NCBI GenBank assembly: GCA_013054445.1 | Contig: JAAMPI010000021.1 | Coordinates: 32,881-96,880, forward strand | DNA from: Cudoniella acicularis | Lineage: Eukaryota > Ascomycota > Leotiomycetes > Helotiales > Helotiaceae | Reading direction: 5' to 3' | DNA length: 64,000 nt | Shown here: positions 35,877 through 47,157 of the stretch, piece after piece | How positions within the stretch are numbered: position 1 is the first letter of the stretch | Layout of the letters: each line of letters opens with the position of its first letter | The notes under the pieces: generated by a model | Seen by the model: the letters and a program-made list of their open reading frames with translations, nothing else | Databases searched by the model: none | Told to the model about the DNA's origin: nothing | Translations under genes and position numbers: made by a program

Positions 35877-36296
35877 TAGATCGTCAAAGAGAGAGAAGTA
35901 GAAATTGGGGAGACCAGGGTAATAGCTGCGAATCAAACGACATTTGCAAGCACGGTGCAAATGTCCCAAGCATTCGGAGAGGGACGGGTTTACTGGTGTG
36001 TGTATATACACTCGTATCTTTCAACGTTTTTTTTCTACATGTCAGGTACGCTTGATACTAGCACTCGCATCAAGCAATACAAACCTTTAGTTGGGTTCAT
36101 CAACACCCTATTAACAATGTACAAATCCGACTCTAATGGTTTTTTCACCCATTCCACGTGGCCCAGCTATTTTGTTAGAATTTCAGTGATATTCTATTGA
36201 TTCCACAGACCGAAATGAAAAGCGACGTAGGAACGCCTAGCCTACCTCACATGCCTTATTTAGAACCCTGCATTAATTAATATAATGTCCCTCCTG

Positions 36297-36560
36297 CAGA
36301 ACATGTCTTTCCATACCCTGACCAACAAAAGCCAATCGGGCTTACTCCACCCAGCATTAATTAATGTAACATCTCTCCCGCAGAACATGTCTCCAACAAA
36401 AGCCAACGGGGCTTACTACACGTTCCAGCCACTTCCTACAGAACATGTCTCCAACAAAAGCCAACTGGGCTTACTGCATGCTCCACCCACCTCCTGCAGA
36501 ACATGACTTATCGTACCCTTGACCAGCGACCAACAAGAACCAACCGGCCTTACTCCACGC
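36297..36560. repeat. Minisatellite, 58-bp period
   Basis: CAGAACATG starts at 36297, 36381, 36439 and 36497. The last three starts are exactly 58 bp apart; the first unit is 84 bp because of extra sequence. Common core: CAGAACATGTCTCCAACA, then AAAGCCAAC, GGGCTTACT and CTCCACCC. An ATTAATTAAT-containing flank is also repeated ahead of the first and second units. Confidence 0.85.
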
Positions 36561-36985
36561 TCCACCCAATCACCACACCCAGGGAACCAAACACTTGACG
36601 TATACACTACGAACTCGGCATATCTAGCAAGACAAGAAGTCAAACTTTGGGCGAACAAGCAGCCGCTAGCATCAACTGCCGTCACTTGACCCTACACCGA
36701 CTGACAAACTTTTCCCTTTCAAGGCGCCTGCCATATTAGTTCAGTGCCGGCCCGCTTACTCCCATACCAGAGCAGCTCGCAGCTTCCTATATAGTACTAA
36801 TAAATTGTGGATCGATATTATTAGAGCGTGATGGGAAATTGGAACTAGGGGGCTTCTATAGGAAATCGTGACACGGGAAATTATAACCCAGACTCAAAGC
36901 GAAGGTGTTTCACTCTCCTCTACTAGCTACTAGGTAACACGAGGGTGCTGAACCAGGTCTTCCTTCTTCTACCCTGTAGCGCCTG

Positions 36986-37482
36986 TCACTTTCGCAGATT
37001 CACAACCTCCCCAGTCTCCAGCAGGTACGGGGTAGAGTACCCCAGGGAAACCAAAGCCCTTTCCATATCAACCCAGTCATTTTGATCTTTGGTCGCGACC
37101 GCCCAGTTTGGATCTGATACAACATTCTTCATAGCTTGCATGTCGGGGATTGTGTATTCTATGAAACAGTCGAAATCGGCGATATCCCAAGTAGGTTGAA
37201 TCTTTGCCATTTCCTGCTTCAAGGCGTCACTGAGAAATGGAGGCGTAACGAACTAGAAATAGTATCAGATATAAGTAATTTAGGTGATTTAAAGCCGCAG
37301 TAGGAAGTACTCACAAGCGAATATCCAAGAACGCCATGTCTCTTCAAAATAGGCAGAGCAAGTGGGAGGTGTTCCTCGACGATCCACTTAATGAACGCAT
37401 CGTGGGTGTGTTGTGGCTTGCGGTTATGAGTGACTGTGTATTTCAGAGGTTGTCCTCCTTGCTGTGTAGAGACTTCAGCCAT
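36986..37482 (-). CDS. EthD-domain protein (dehydratase-like)
   Basis: Exon 1 is 37482..37315 (56 codons), exon 2 is 37252..36986. Intron 37314..37253 (62 nt) has a GTGAGT donor and TTCTAG acceptor. The product is 144 aa. It shows the ferredoxin-like dimeric alpha/beta barrel pattern of EthD proteins: a first half with HDAFIKWIVEEHLPLALPIL and RHGVLGYSL, and a second half with DFDCFIEYTIPDMQAMKNV and DPNWAVATKDQNDWVD. EthD proteins in fungal polyketide clusters act as dehydratases or cyclases. Here the gene sits between a dead MFS exporter and a dead PKS, which suggests a remnant tailoring gene. The frame is fully intact. Confidence 0.88.
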
Positions 37483-38045
37483 CTTGATGGTTTTGTGGTA
37501 GATACTATGATATCTGAGAAGAGTTTTGTTCCTTGATAAGGAGGATAATATTATACGGAGGGTGAGATTCTATTTCTATTTGAACTTTAGGCTGTTTACT
37601 TGGACAACTCCTCGATTGGAGTTAGAGCCCAGCCTAACATTCCGAAATTATTGCCCACTTGTACATTCAATACTTTAACAACTGCATTAGGTAGGGTTGC
37701 GGCGGGTGCTTAAATAATAGGCTAAAATAAGACCGAGTACCAAGGTAGCAGGTTGAGACGCGTGTCAATTTTTAAAGGCACTTCTACGTACAATTGCATG
37801 CTCGTGTGTCTTCCAGCTATTGGCTTCAAGCTACTAGGATTCTCCATGGATTTATTCCCATGTTTGGTGTGGAGGCTATACCTATAATTGTAACTCACTA
37901 TCTATAGATTTCACTTGTGGGTTTCACTCAACTGAGAACTTTAAGTATCCTTTCATTGATAATACCCAACGCCTGTCACGCCTTGCTTTTGTCTAAACAG
38001 AAAAATTGTAGGAGGTAAACGTGTGTAGGCGGAAGAAGAGTCGAC

Positions 38046-38268
38046 TGTTAGGTCGAGGGATTCAAGTATATAGAATAATAATATGATTTTGACTTAAAGA
38101 CTTATCTATCTACAAAGGAGTAAGTGGACTATATATACTACGAGTGTAGTAACTAGAAGCTTCTATAGCTTATAAATCAAAGCTTATAAATCAAAGAATA
38201 ACCTAGAAGATTCTACTAAGGTTTAAACCTTAAGTTTAGAATAGTGCTTATTACCTAATAATACAACA
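38046..38268 (+). mobile_element. LTR fragment, copy 1, beside the PKS relic
   Basis: 223 bp beginning TGTTAGG and ending ACAACA, so it has TG..CA termini with a TGTT/AACA short inverted repeat. A second copy lies at 57008-57260 with long identical blocks. Both are preceded by GAAGAGTCGAC, a purine-rich stretch like a polypurine tract, so these are probably 3' LTRs with a scrap of internal sequence. No target duplication is found. The PKS coding sequence resumes about 30 bp downstream. Confidence 0.78.
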
Positions 38269-38298
38269 AAAATAGATAACAGAATAAGTAATACAACA

Positions 38299-40370
38299 GA
38301 GGCTATTGCTATTATTGGCAGCAGCTGTCGGTTTCCCGGTGGTTCAAACTCTCCTAGCAAGCTACAGAATCTTCTGAAGAATCCTGTTGACCTCGTCACC
38401 CAAATCCCAAATAGCCGTTTCAATCCTGCGGGGTTCTATCATGAGAATACAGAGCATCCTGGAGCCAGTAATTTCTGGGGCTTCTTATATCATAGCTGGA
38501 GCTGATATAGGCATCATAGACAACTAACGTGACGAAGGCCTACCTTCTTAACGAGGATCCATGGGCTTTTAACAATGACTTTTTCAATATCAGCGCTAGA
38601 GAAGCTAAACCAATGGACCTTTAACAGTGTGTAATCTTAGAAACGACATATGAATCTATAGAGTCTGCTGGATACTCGATCGCGCAACTCAGGGGCTCAT
38701 CCACTGGTGTGTTTGTAGGCCAAATGTCAGATGATTACTCTTAACTTATACTACGGGATGTGGACTGCTATCCACAGCATTCAAGGACTGGCATTGCTCG
38801 TTCTATCTTAGCTAATCGCGTGTCATATGCCTTTGACTAGAAGGAGCCCTTTATAAATCTAGACACGGCGTGTTCTTCTAGTCTCGTTGCCCTGTATTTG
38901 GTAGTTCAATCAGTAGGAGTAGAGAGTCTGAGATAACAGTAGTTGCTAGAGTGAATCTGGTTTTCAGCCCCCGGCTGTTTAGTTTCTTGTCGAGTATAAG
39001 TTATATTCCTATCGGTGTAATATCTGCTAGAAGCTGATATAATTAAAGCTCCGTATGCTTTCCCCGGATAGGTGCTCCCTTATGTAGGATGTCAAAGCCA
39101 ACGGCTATGCGCGTGGTGAAGGATTCACTACTATTGTTATCAAGTCACTAAAGAAAGCATTAGCCGATACTAACGATATAGAAAGTATAATTCGGAATAC
39201 TAGTGTTAATCAAGATAGCCGTTCGGTAGGTCTTATAGTCCCGAGCATAGCTGCTCAGGCTAAGCTTATAAAGTCAACATATGCAAGATGTAAGCTATAC
39301 TGTCTGAAGGAAGAAGATCAGTATCAATACTCCGAGGCCTACGGTATAGGTGATTCTTTTATCTTTAATTAAGTACTCCTATAAAACCCCTAACTGGCTT
39401 CAGGCATACCGGCTAGAGACCTAAAAGTGGCTAAGGCCATCAGCGCGACCTTCTTCCCTAATTATGATCATAGAGGTCTCGACGACCGAGGAGCGGAAAG
39501 GCTTAAAAATAGAAAAATCTACGTTAGGTCGATCAAGACTGTTATAGGACATTTAGAGAGTATAGCTGGACTCGGGAGCCTTATAAAGGCCTTATAGGCC
39601 GTGTAATATAGGTTGATACCACCGAATATATACTTCGATCGGCTGAACCTAGCGATAAAGCTGTATTATCATAATTTAGAAGTGCTAACCAGGTTAAAAC
39701 CCTGGCCGAAACTACCAGCGGGAGCACCTAGGCGGGCTAATGTTAACAGTTTCGGATTCGGAGGCACGCAGTGCCTAACCTACGACCCTAAAGCAAGAAC
39801 TGACCTGACTTAGGTACAAATGCTTATATAATCGTTAGGAGCTGGGAGGGTCAGTCTATAGTTATATGACCTTATTCTTTATTACCCTATTAGGGACCTT
39901 TTGTCTTATCTGCCAACTCCGAGACAGCCCTCGCGGCTACGGTCATCTCTCTTTCCGCGGCACTCAAGAACCAAAACAACAACGACCTTTCTAGTCTAGT
40001 ATAGACTCTATAAGCTCGGCGGACACAATTCCTGTATAGGGCCTCTTTTTCGGACACGAGTAAAGAAGAGCTTATCATAAGGCTAGATTCCGCTATCAGA
40101 GACAAGGAACAGCCCGTTATAGCTACTAAGATAACGAAAGTCTCGAATATCCGTATATTAGGCGTGTTTATAGGGCAAGGAGCCCAATAGGCTTCTATAG
40201 GGGCAGGCTTGTTTCTACACTCGGCATCTTTTAGGCGCACTATCTAGCAACTCGAGTTAGTACTTAAGGGTATTCTATATTACAGCTCTGCAAAGGCACT
40301 AGGGCCCTGACGTCACGTAGGGACGTATTTGCAAGAAGGTGCTGTATTCTCGAAGAAACTAAGCTAAGGA
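38299..40370 (+). pseudogene. Highly reducing type I polyketide synthase relic (KS, linker, start of AT)
   Basis: Segments in order: EAIAIIGSSCRFPGGSNSPS (KS start), NPVDLVTQIPNSRFNP, FFNISAREAKPMDL, LETTYESIESAGYSIAQLRG, the active-site block LDTACSSSLVALYL (Cys codon near 38868), NGYARGEGF, VNQDSRSVG, SEAYGIG in place of EAHGTG, KTVIGHLES, VNSFGFGGTQC, then the KS-AT linker, SKEELIIRLDSAIRDKEQP and the AT start GVFIGQGAQ. The order matches HR-PKS. Numerous in-frame TAA/TAG codons, mostly at Gln, and frame changes make it inactive. A probable intron splits the EAHGTG loop. AT core, reductive domains and ACP are absent. The catalytic His of EAHGTG is Tyr (TAC, 39340-39342), a C-to-T change. 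Confidence 0.92.
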
Positions 40371-40686
40371 GAGAAGAAGAGAGGTGGCCCTGAAGGGGCC
40401 TTATATACAGGAGGTGAGTCTAGCACGGACCAGGACACGTGACAAGGGGGGACGCGTCAGGTAAGGGGGACGCGTCAGGTAAAGGGGCGCGTCAAACCAG
40501 GTTTGTGACAAAAAGAAGAAGAAAGATTAAGCTAAAAAAAGCTTTAAACAATACTTCATATATAAACTAGGTCTCCTATAAAGCCTAGGAAGACATCTAT
40601 TAATAAAAAGAAGACAGTATGATTTATTAGTATTAGTGTTAAGGAGGGGGGTCCTACTAAGCTAGAAAANNGTTTAAAGACAGGCC
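40371..40686. other. Junk between PKS relic and solo LTR
   Basis: GC-rich stretch with a tandem GGGGACGCGTCAGGTAA-type unit (about 2.5 copies near 40447-40491), then AT-rich sequence with two unresolved bases at 40670-40671. Probably more transposon debris. Confidence 0.4.
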
Positions 40687-41117
40687 TGTCACAAATCTAC
40701 ACGCACGTGCAGGCCCAGGCCTGAGGCTTGGCTGCGACCAATGGAAACAGCACAGAGAACCAGGGTCCTAAGTCACGGGATCACGTGACGAGCCATGTGA
40801 CCTGAACGAGCCGACGGGGCCGATGGCCGACTCCATCGACTTCTGGGTCGAGGAGGTCGACAGGCGACCACGTCGACTCGGGATTAGGAGAGATCTATAT
40901 AAGCAAAGGGATTTCCTTAGTAGTTAGGAGCTTCGTGCTCAAACTTCCATAGTAATCTTATATCATACTTTGATTATCCTTGCTTGTAACGAGCTAAGCT
41001 TCCACGCCTAGCAACTACAGTGATATCGCCTTGCCCACGCTTCTATACTACCAATCCGACAGACCTCCTGCTTACCTGAGGTAGAGATCTTAGTTAAGTA
41101 GACCCAGATCCGTTACA
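40687..41117. mobile_element. Solo LTR, 431 bp, with 5-bp target-site duplication
   Basis: Begins TGTCAC and ends CGTTACA. The five bases before it (AGGCC, 40682-40686) are repeated exactly after it (41118-41122). It contains a TATATAAG promoter-like box near 40898. This is what recombination between the two LTRs of an LTR retrotransposon leaves. No internal gag/pol sequence remains. Confidence 0.88.
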
Positions 41118-41847
41118 AGGCCAGGTAATAAAAGCACTATATATCTTCGAGTAGGGCACTTAAAAATTATATATTCTTATATATTGACTTTTAATCTATT
41201 TATATATTTAATAGTAAATTATTATCTTATGTGGTTATTTAATTATTGATTTTTAAAGTGGGTAGTAGGTTTGGTTATATATGCGGGAACTTAACCGGGG
41301 TGGGAATTCAAGCGGGAACTCGAGTAACTTGTCCAAGACTCACGTGCTCTCTCGTTCGCTTGACGGCTCCTCATCGGATGACGCGACGCATAGAACAGCT
41401 CTATCAGCGATATCTTCGGAGTGCACGAACGGACAATCTCCAACTTTTGCCTTTTGTAAAACGGCTGCACGCCCTTTTCGCCCCTTTCTACCCTTTGCGA
41501 TGCGCAACAAAACAAGCCCCTTATCAAATCTTCCCCGATTCGCTAAAACCACCGCTACCATATTAACGATGATTTTGGGATGCCCAAATCAAGATGCAGA
41601 CCACATCTTTCCTTTAGGAATACTTGACCATAGCCAAAATATAGACTCGCTTCTTTACTGCAATTTTGTATGTTCCTTGTTGGTTGGGTTTGGTGTGGCT
41701 AAAATCAGCCACCCTTTTACTTAGCTCGGCCCTTTTAACATTCCCCTTCCCTCTCATGTCATCACTTTTTACTCACTTCGCCATCTAATTGTCATTCTAC
41801 TTCATCGCATTATTCAATCGCCTATCTCTGGTAGCTGGTAATTGATC

Positions 41848-43616
41848 ATGAGTCTCGAAACTTCCATCTCACTCAAAATCATACTGTTGACCCTTGGCGC
41901 GCTCCCTCTCGCATGGTGCGCTAATGTTTTTCGGAAGGGCTGGAGAGCTCGTGGCATTTTTATCGACGTTAAGAAACAAGACTTGGTGAGTGAAAGGGTC
42001 CTTCACCGCAAGCAACTGCATTCTAACTATCTTCAGCCGACACCAAAACATAACATCTTCTTTGGTCACTTACTCACCCTCAAGACGTACATCGACAAAT
42101 TACCCAAAGATGCCCACCCCTTCATTGCTTTTGGGCAGATGGCTAGGAATTTTTCCGGCGGAATCTTTTATCTCGATATGTGGCCGTTCATGGATCCTGT
42201 GTTGATGTGCACGTCTGCAACAGCGGCAATCGAGACCACCCAGAAAACTGTCCTTGCCACCAAGAAGCCAAGATCACTAGAATCTTGGTTTATTCCCATA
42301 GCTGGTGGTCCCAATCTTTTTACCATGGAAGAAGATGATTGGCGATTTTGGCGGAACACATTCAACCCCGGATTCAGCCAAGCACACATCATGAAGCTCG
42401 TGCCGAGTATCGTGCATGAAGTGAAGGCTTATCAAAAGTTACTGCTCGAATATAGCGAGAAAAAGGAGATGTTCTTGCTAGATGAAGTCACGCTCTGGTT
42501 CACAATGGACATGATTGGCGCGATTGTTCTGTATGTTGAAATAACCAGCTTTCCCTTTTTACTCCCATGCTAACGTAGAGAAGAGAGAATAGTCTGGACT
42601 CCAAGCGAACAAAAAATCCTTTAGCAGTCGCCCTGTTATCTCAACTTCGTTGGAAGCTTTCTGAGCAGGAGCTGAATCCTCTGAAACGCTGGAATCCCAT
42701 TCGTCCTATTGTGGAATGGCACAATTCCAGACAAATGAACAATTATATTGGCAAGGAGCTGGACAAACGATATCAAGACTACCTTTCTAAAATTAAACGT
42801 GGAGATAACGTTCGGAGCAACTCAGTCATAAGTCTCGTTCTCGAAGGGTACCTCAAACAGAGCCAGTCTAAGAAGCCAAGCATAACCCTGGAGAAGCGAT
42901 TCAAGTCATATGCAACCTACCAGATCCGCACGTTCCTTTTCGCCGGCCACGATACCACGAGTAGCACTATATGTTATATCTTCTACCTACTAGCAAAGAA
43001 TCCGGTTGCTATGGACAAAATTCGCCACGAGCACGACAATATCTTGGGCGCAGAGCTCGACGCCGCGCCAAAGGTCATCACTGAAAACCCCCAGATACTA
43101 AACCAACTCACGTATACATTTGCAGTCATCAAAGAATCTATGCGTCTGTTCCCGGCAGCCTCTTCTATCCGCCAAGGGGTCGAGGGAGTGAGCATACGAG
43201 ACGATGAAGGCAGAACCTATCCCACTGGCAACACTATGGTATGGATACTTCATCAAGCCATGCAGAGGGATCCTCGATACTGGGCGCAACCCAACGATTT
43301 CATTCCGGAACGCTGGCTGGCTGCTCCAGGCGATCCATTGTACCCTGTCAAAGGCGCGTGGAGGCCTTTCGAATTCGGCCCGCGCAATTGCATTGGTCAA
43401 GGGCTTGTTATGATTGAGTTGAGAATTATTCTGGCGCTAGTAATTCGCCAGTTTGACGTGCGAGACGCGTACGAAGAATTTGACAGGCTGAATCCTCGGA
43501 GTGGTGGAATTGTGATGGTTGAGGGGGAGCGTGCATATCAGATAGAAGGAGGGGGAGCTCACCCTGCAGACCGATTTCCTTGTAGGGTATCTTTGAGGAA
43601 ACAGGGTGCTCTTTAG
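41848..43616 (+). CDS. Cytochrome P450 monooxygenase (cluster P450-1)
   Basis: Exons 41848..41985, 42037..42530 and about 42584..43616 give 554 aa. Intron 1 (51 nt, GTGAGT, CTAAC branch, CTTCAG) is a multiple of three and free of stops; its removal restores KKQDLPTPKHNIFFGH. Intron 2 starts GTATGT at 42531; the acceptor is ambiguous between 42580 and 42583, giving one residue more or less. An N-terminal hydrophobic helix anchors it in the ER. The I-helix AGHDTTSS, K-helix ESMR and heme loop FEFGPRNCIG are intact. It resembles secondary-metabolism P450s and lies just beyond the PKS relic, so tailoring of the lost polyketide is inferred. Confidence 0.93.
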
Positions 43617-45285
43617 TGGCACATTGAACACGTATCGGGACAACCGGTTGGAAACTTGTGTTGATTGGCGATTATCCCCATCGTTTGGATTCGTTCCCGG
43701 GCATATGCATGCCAACTTCTTCAACGGAACTTTTAGGATAGGCAAAATTTAACACCTCTCTTCTGGCTGTTTCTCCACCTGCATTTGACAGTTGGTTGTC
43801 AACCTGATGCCATCTTTGCAACTATTCCAACTCCTGTGCAGCAAGGTTCCTAATTCCTGCTTGTAATGAAATATGAATTCACGACGCCCTATTGGCCTAT
43901 GCCTACGTAAAATCCAACATGCAATAAGGCTTCCAAGACATAATGGACTCACCTTTGGTATCGGGTTAATAGCGGATAATATGCTCCAGTCAAATGCGCA
44001 TGTAGAAAGGACCTGAAAGGTACTCGGTGTCTCAAAGGGGTGCTAAGCGCCTTGGGTCCACTCGGTTGGGTGTCCAGCGCCAGATTTATATTAATTGCGA
44101 TGACGCCGTACCGCTGCAGCATAGATACCAGATACCTCAAACGCGCTGTGGCAAATTTGGGGCAGCAAAGTGCTAATCGACAAGGAGCTGTGTGTTGTGC
44201 AGCTGCAGTTCCTCCGGGCCGTGGCACAGTCACATCAACGTCAAGCCAAATTTGCCAGGGCCCAGCGCTAAGTAACCGATGCTGCAACAAGGAAGAGAGT
44301 ATCGCCTCACTGCGTGCATATCATCTCAATTTATTTGGTTACACAAGAGCCGCTACTATGTTTCCAAGTTGAAGTTATCTCTTCCCGACACAGAACCTTA
44401 GCCGTCTTTCTTTTACTTCGACTTTTGGAATTAAAGCTTTTTGACACTTGCACTCTTTAATCGACAACAAAGATTATAGAAAATGGCGGCTTGAAATTAC
44501 TTCAGTCTTAATGCGGATCTTCATGCATGCGGTCGTCACTTACTGACTCATCAACCCCCTTCTGCCTTCACTGGCCCAAACCCTCTAGATACTGGGGATA
44601 GTGGGGGAGTGAGTTAGAAATGCAGGAGCTGGCGGGCGGTACCAGAAAACCACGCTGACGATTATGATGCAGCCGTCTGCAAGCGCTTCTGATTTGGGGA
44701 ACTTCCTTATCACACCGGTTGTAAGGAAGTATTGTCATCTATTTAGGGCATTCGCCGCATTTCTGAATGCCTGTTACCACGGCCCTTGTCAAGAAGTGAA
44801 CAATTGCCAACAGGTATGCATGAGGTTGACCAATATGAGCTCATTACATACAACAGCGCGCATTGGGGCATGCCTCTTGATCAACGCCCGGGCGAGGCAA
44901 AAAGAAATGCAGGACCCGTTCCCACTTGAACGGACTTCAGTGCCGTGCAGATTTATCTGCAGCAGTCAGGTTATAGTGGCAGTCTAAGGTGGCGAAGGCG
45001 CCGCAATTCATAAATTTTCGAGCTCAAGGACCGTCGTATCAGCTGCTGCCTGCACTCAGGCATCTTTTACCTAGAGACAACTCTATCACAAGGACATTCT
45101 TTCCCTCGCGCGAGTCACGCTCAACCAAGATTTTCATGTGCAACTTTCAAAGAGAAAGAGGAGTATATACATATTTCCTTTCATTTATCAATTTAATTTA
45201 TAAAAAAGGTTCACGAAAGAGCCGTGATTTAGAAATTCCAGCCAAGTTGCAAAACGACGCCGCCAACTAAATGTCAAGGAATCCT
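43617..45285. other. Intergenic region between convergent P450 genes
   Basis: About 1.7 kb. Open frames on both strands show no family resemblance and no good splice partners. No repeat was recognised. Confidence 0.45.
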
Positions 45286-47157
45286 TTACTGTCTTTTTCT
45301 GATTCTAAATGGGATCTTCCCAATAGGACGCTGCATTCCAAAACCGTACCCACTACCATCCATCGCCATATCCTCATCAGATGCTAAAATCTCGATATCA
45401 AATATCTTGGTAATTGTTGCAGTGGCGCTCAGCACAGCCCGTTTGGCAATGTGTCTTCCTGGGCAGATACGCGACCCTCCCCCATATGGGAACCAGTGTC
45501 CAGCTGTGTTTGACATAGTGAAACTAGGGGCACTTTTTTCCGGGTTGTTATTGATAGCAGCTTCGATGATCACCGCCTCCTCAGCTTTCTCCTTACTCGC
45601 TTGGACCACTGAAATTCCAGATATGGGACCGTCGCTCGGATATTGACCGTATGTCAGGAATCTCTCGGCCCAGAATTTATCGACAGGATATTGGTTATCT
45701 TCTCCAGTATTCCAGACATTTGGGTCCATGTGCGCTGGATTTGTAGCTACTAAAATGACGCTGTCCCTAGGGAGTCGCCAGTTGTTGAGCTCCATACCCT
45801 CGGAATTAGTCCTTCGAGCTATGATTGCTTGAAAACGAAGACGAAGTGTCTCGGCATATACTCCCTGAAGTCGAGGAAGCGTGAGGAGCTTCGTAAGATC
45901 GATAGTGGAAAGATTATCGAAACAGCCTGAAGTGTCAAGCTCGTGGCGTATCTTTGCCGACAATTCTTTGTCTCGATTGATATCTAACGTGACCCACATA
46001 GAAGTGGGGACGATATTAACCGTCAATCTGTAAAAATTCTTAGAAAGTCCTAAAATATTCTCTGGATAATGGAACTTCTTCCAAGCATTTTCACATACGC
46101 CCAGACAAGTCCGAGATCAGAAGCAGCCGCAGCGTCACCATCAAATCCATGAAAGCTTTCGAATAAGGCTTGCCTCGAACGAATGAACTCGGAGCCCCAG
46201 TACGGGTCCGAGTCACCATGCTGATCCACACAAGCAGCGTCGAAGGATTGCCTGGCGATTGAATGCCATTCTTTGATGTTTGCCAAAAGCTTATCGCGAA
46301 TGGCATAAGCTTTGGGTACCAGCCATCGTGGAAGACCCTTTGAGAGATATGGAACTGCACGCCCATACGTAATCAGGTCACGCATGAGAGATGGATTTAT
46401 TTGCTCCAGTAATGGGCCGCATGTCGCTTCAATAAGTGGTGATGCGAACTCGCTATCGAAGAAGGTCATCAAATCTGGCATCTCTATCCACTCATCCGTC
46501 ACCTCTATGTTCTCAAGGCGCCTAGCGAATAGATACCTCCAACGGTTGTAGAAGTCCGAGAGCCTTGGTCCGCCCATGAACTTGTGCATTGAAGAATGTG
46601 TTTGATAATCAACTCGATTCGAAGGGTGGACTTTACTTCCATAATTGGGCTTGTCGTGGAATCCAGAGTCGTCTGCAAGGTACATCTGTAGAGCCTTTTC
46701 TGGCATGCCAAATAAGTACTTGAGACAAAATATTTGAGATGCTGTATCGGCGAGTTGTTGCGATTTCTTCCAGAACTGGATGATGTTTTCGGCGCCTTGC
46801 ACGACATATATTTTAGACATAAAAATGGTCAGCGCGAAGGGATTAGGTTCCCTAAGAGCCCATCTATCCACATGGTCAGTTTTGGATCGAAGGTCTTTCC
46901 ACTGGATCTTACGTGGAGAGGCTTATAAATGTCTGTGGTTCAAAGAATACACCGAGAAAATTGCCGAGCAGTGGAACAGTATAAGGAATTGTTGGGGGAA
47001 GCCTTGGACTCCTTGGATAGCGATTGCTGAACTCCCATGCCACTCTGGTACCGACGTAGGTAGTTGCACAGGCTATCAAGCAGAATAAAACCACGTTCTG
47101 TGGAATCAAGAATGCCTTCAAGAACTCAAAAGACACTGTCTCTTGAAGGAAACCCAT
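45286..47157 (-). CDS. Cytochrome P450 monooxygenase (cluster P450-2)
   Basis: Exons 47157..46913, 46863..46099 and 46027..45286 give 583 aa. Introns are 49 nt (GTAAGA, CTGAC branch) and 71 nt (GTATGT..TTACAG); the second splice makes LGLVWALTVNIVPTSMW, the expected I-helix of P450s that lack the usual AGxDTT Thr. The K-helix is YAETLRLR and the heme loop WFPYGGGSRICPGRH with the ligand Cys. An N-terminal membrane helix (FLIPQNVVLFCLIACATTYV) is followed by a Pro-rich hinge. The overall look is of the CYP7/CYP8-like fungal P450s, some of which work in secondary metabolism. It is convergent with P450-1. Confidence 0.93.

Noticed and set aside
39890..40240. 116-codon minus-strand frame
   Set aside because: It is antisense to the PKS linker and AT start, which read convincingly on the plus strand (SKEELIIRLDSA, GVFIGQGAQ).
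43749..44987. Open frames between the two P450 genes
   Set aside because: Overlapping frames on both strands, none with a domain, start context or splice logic that stands out.
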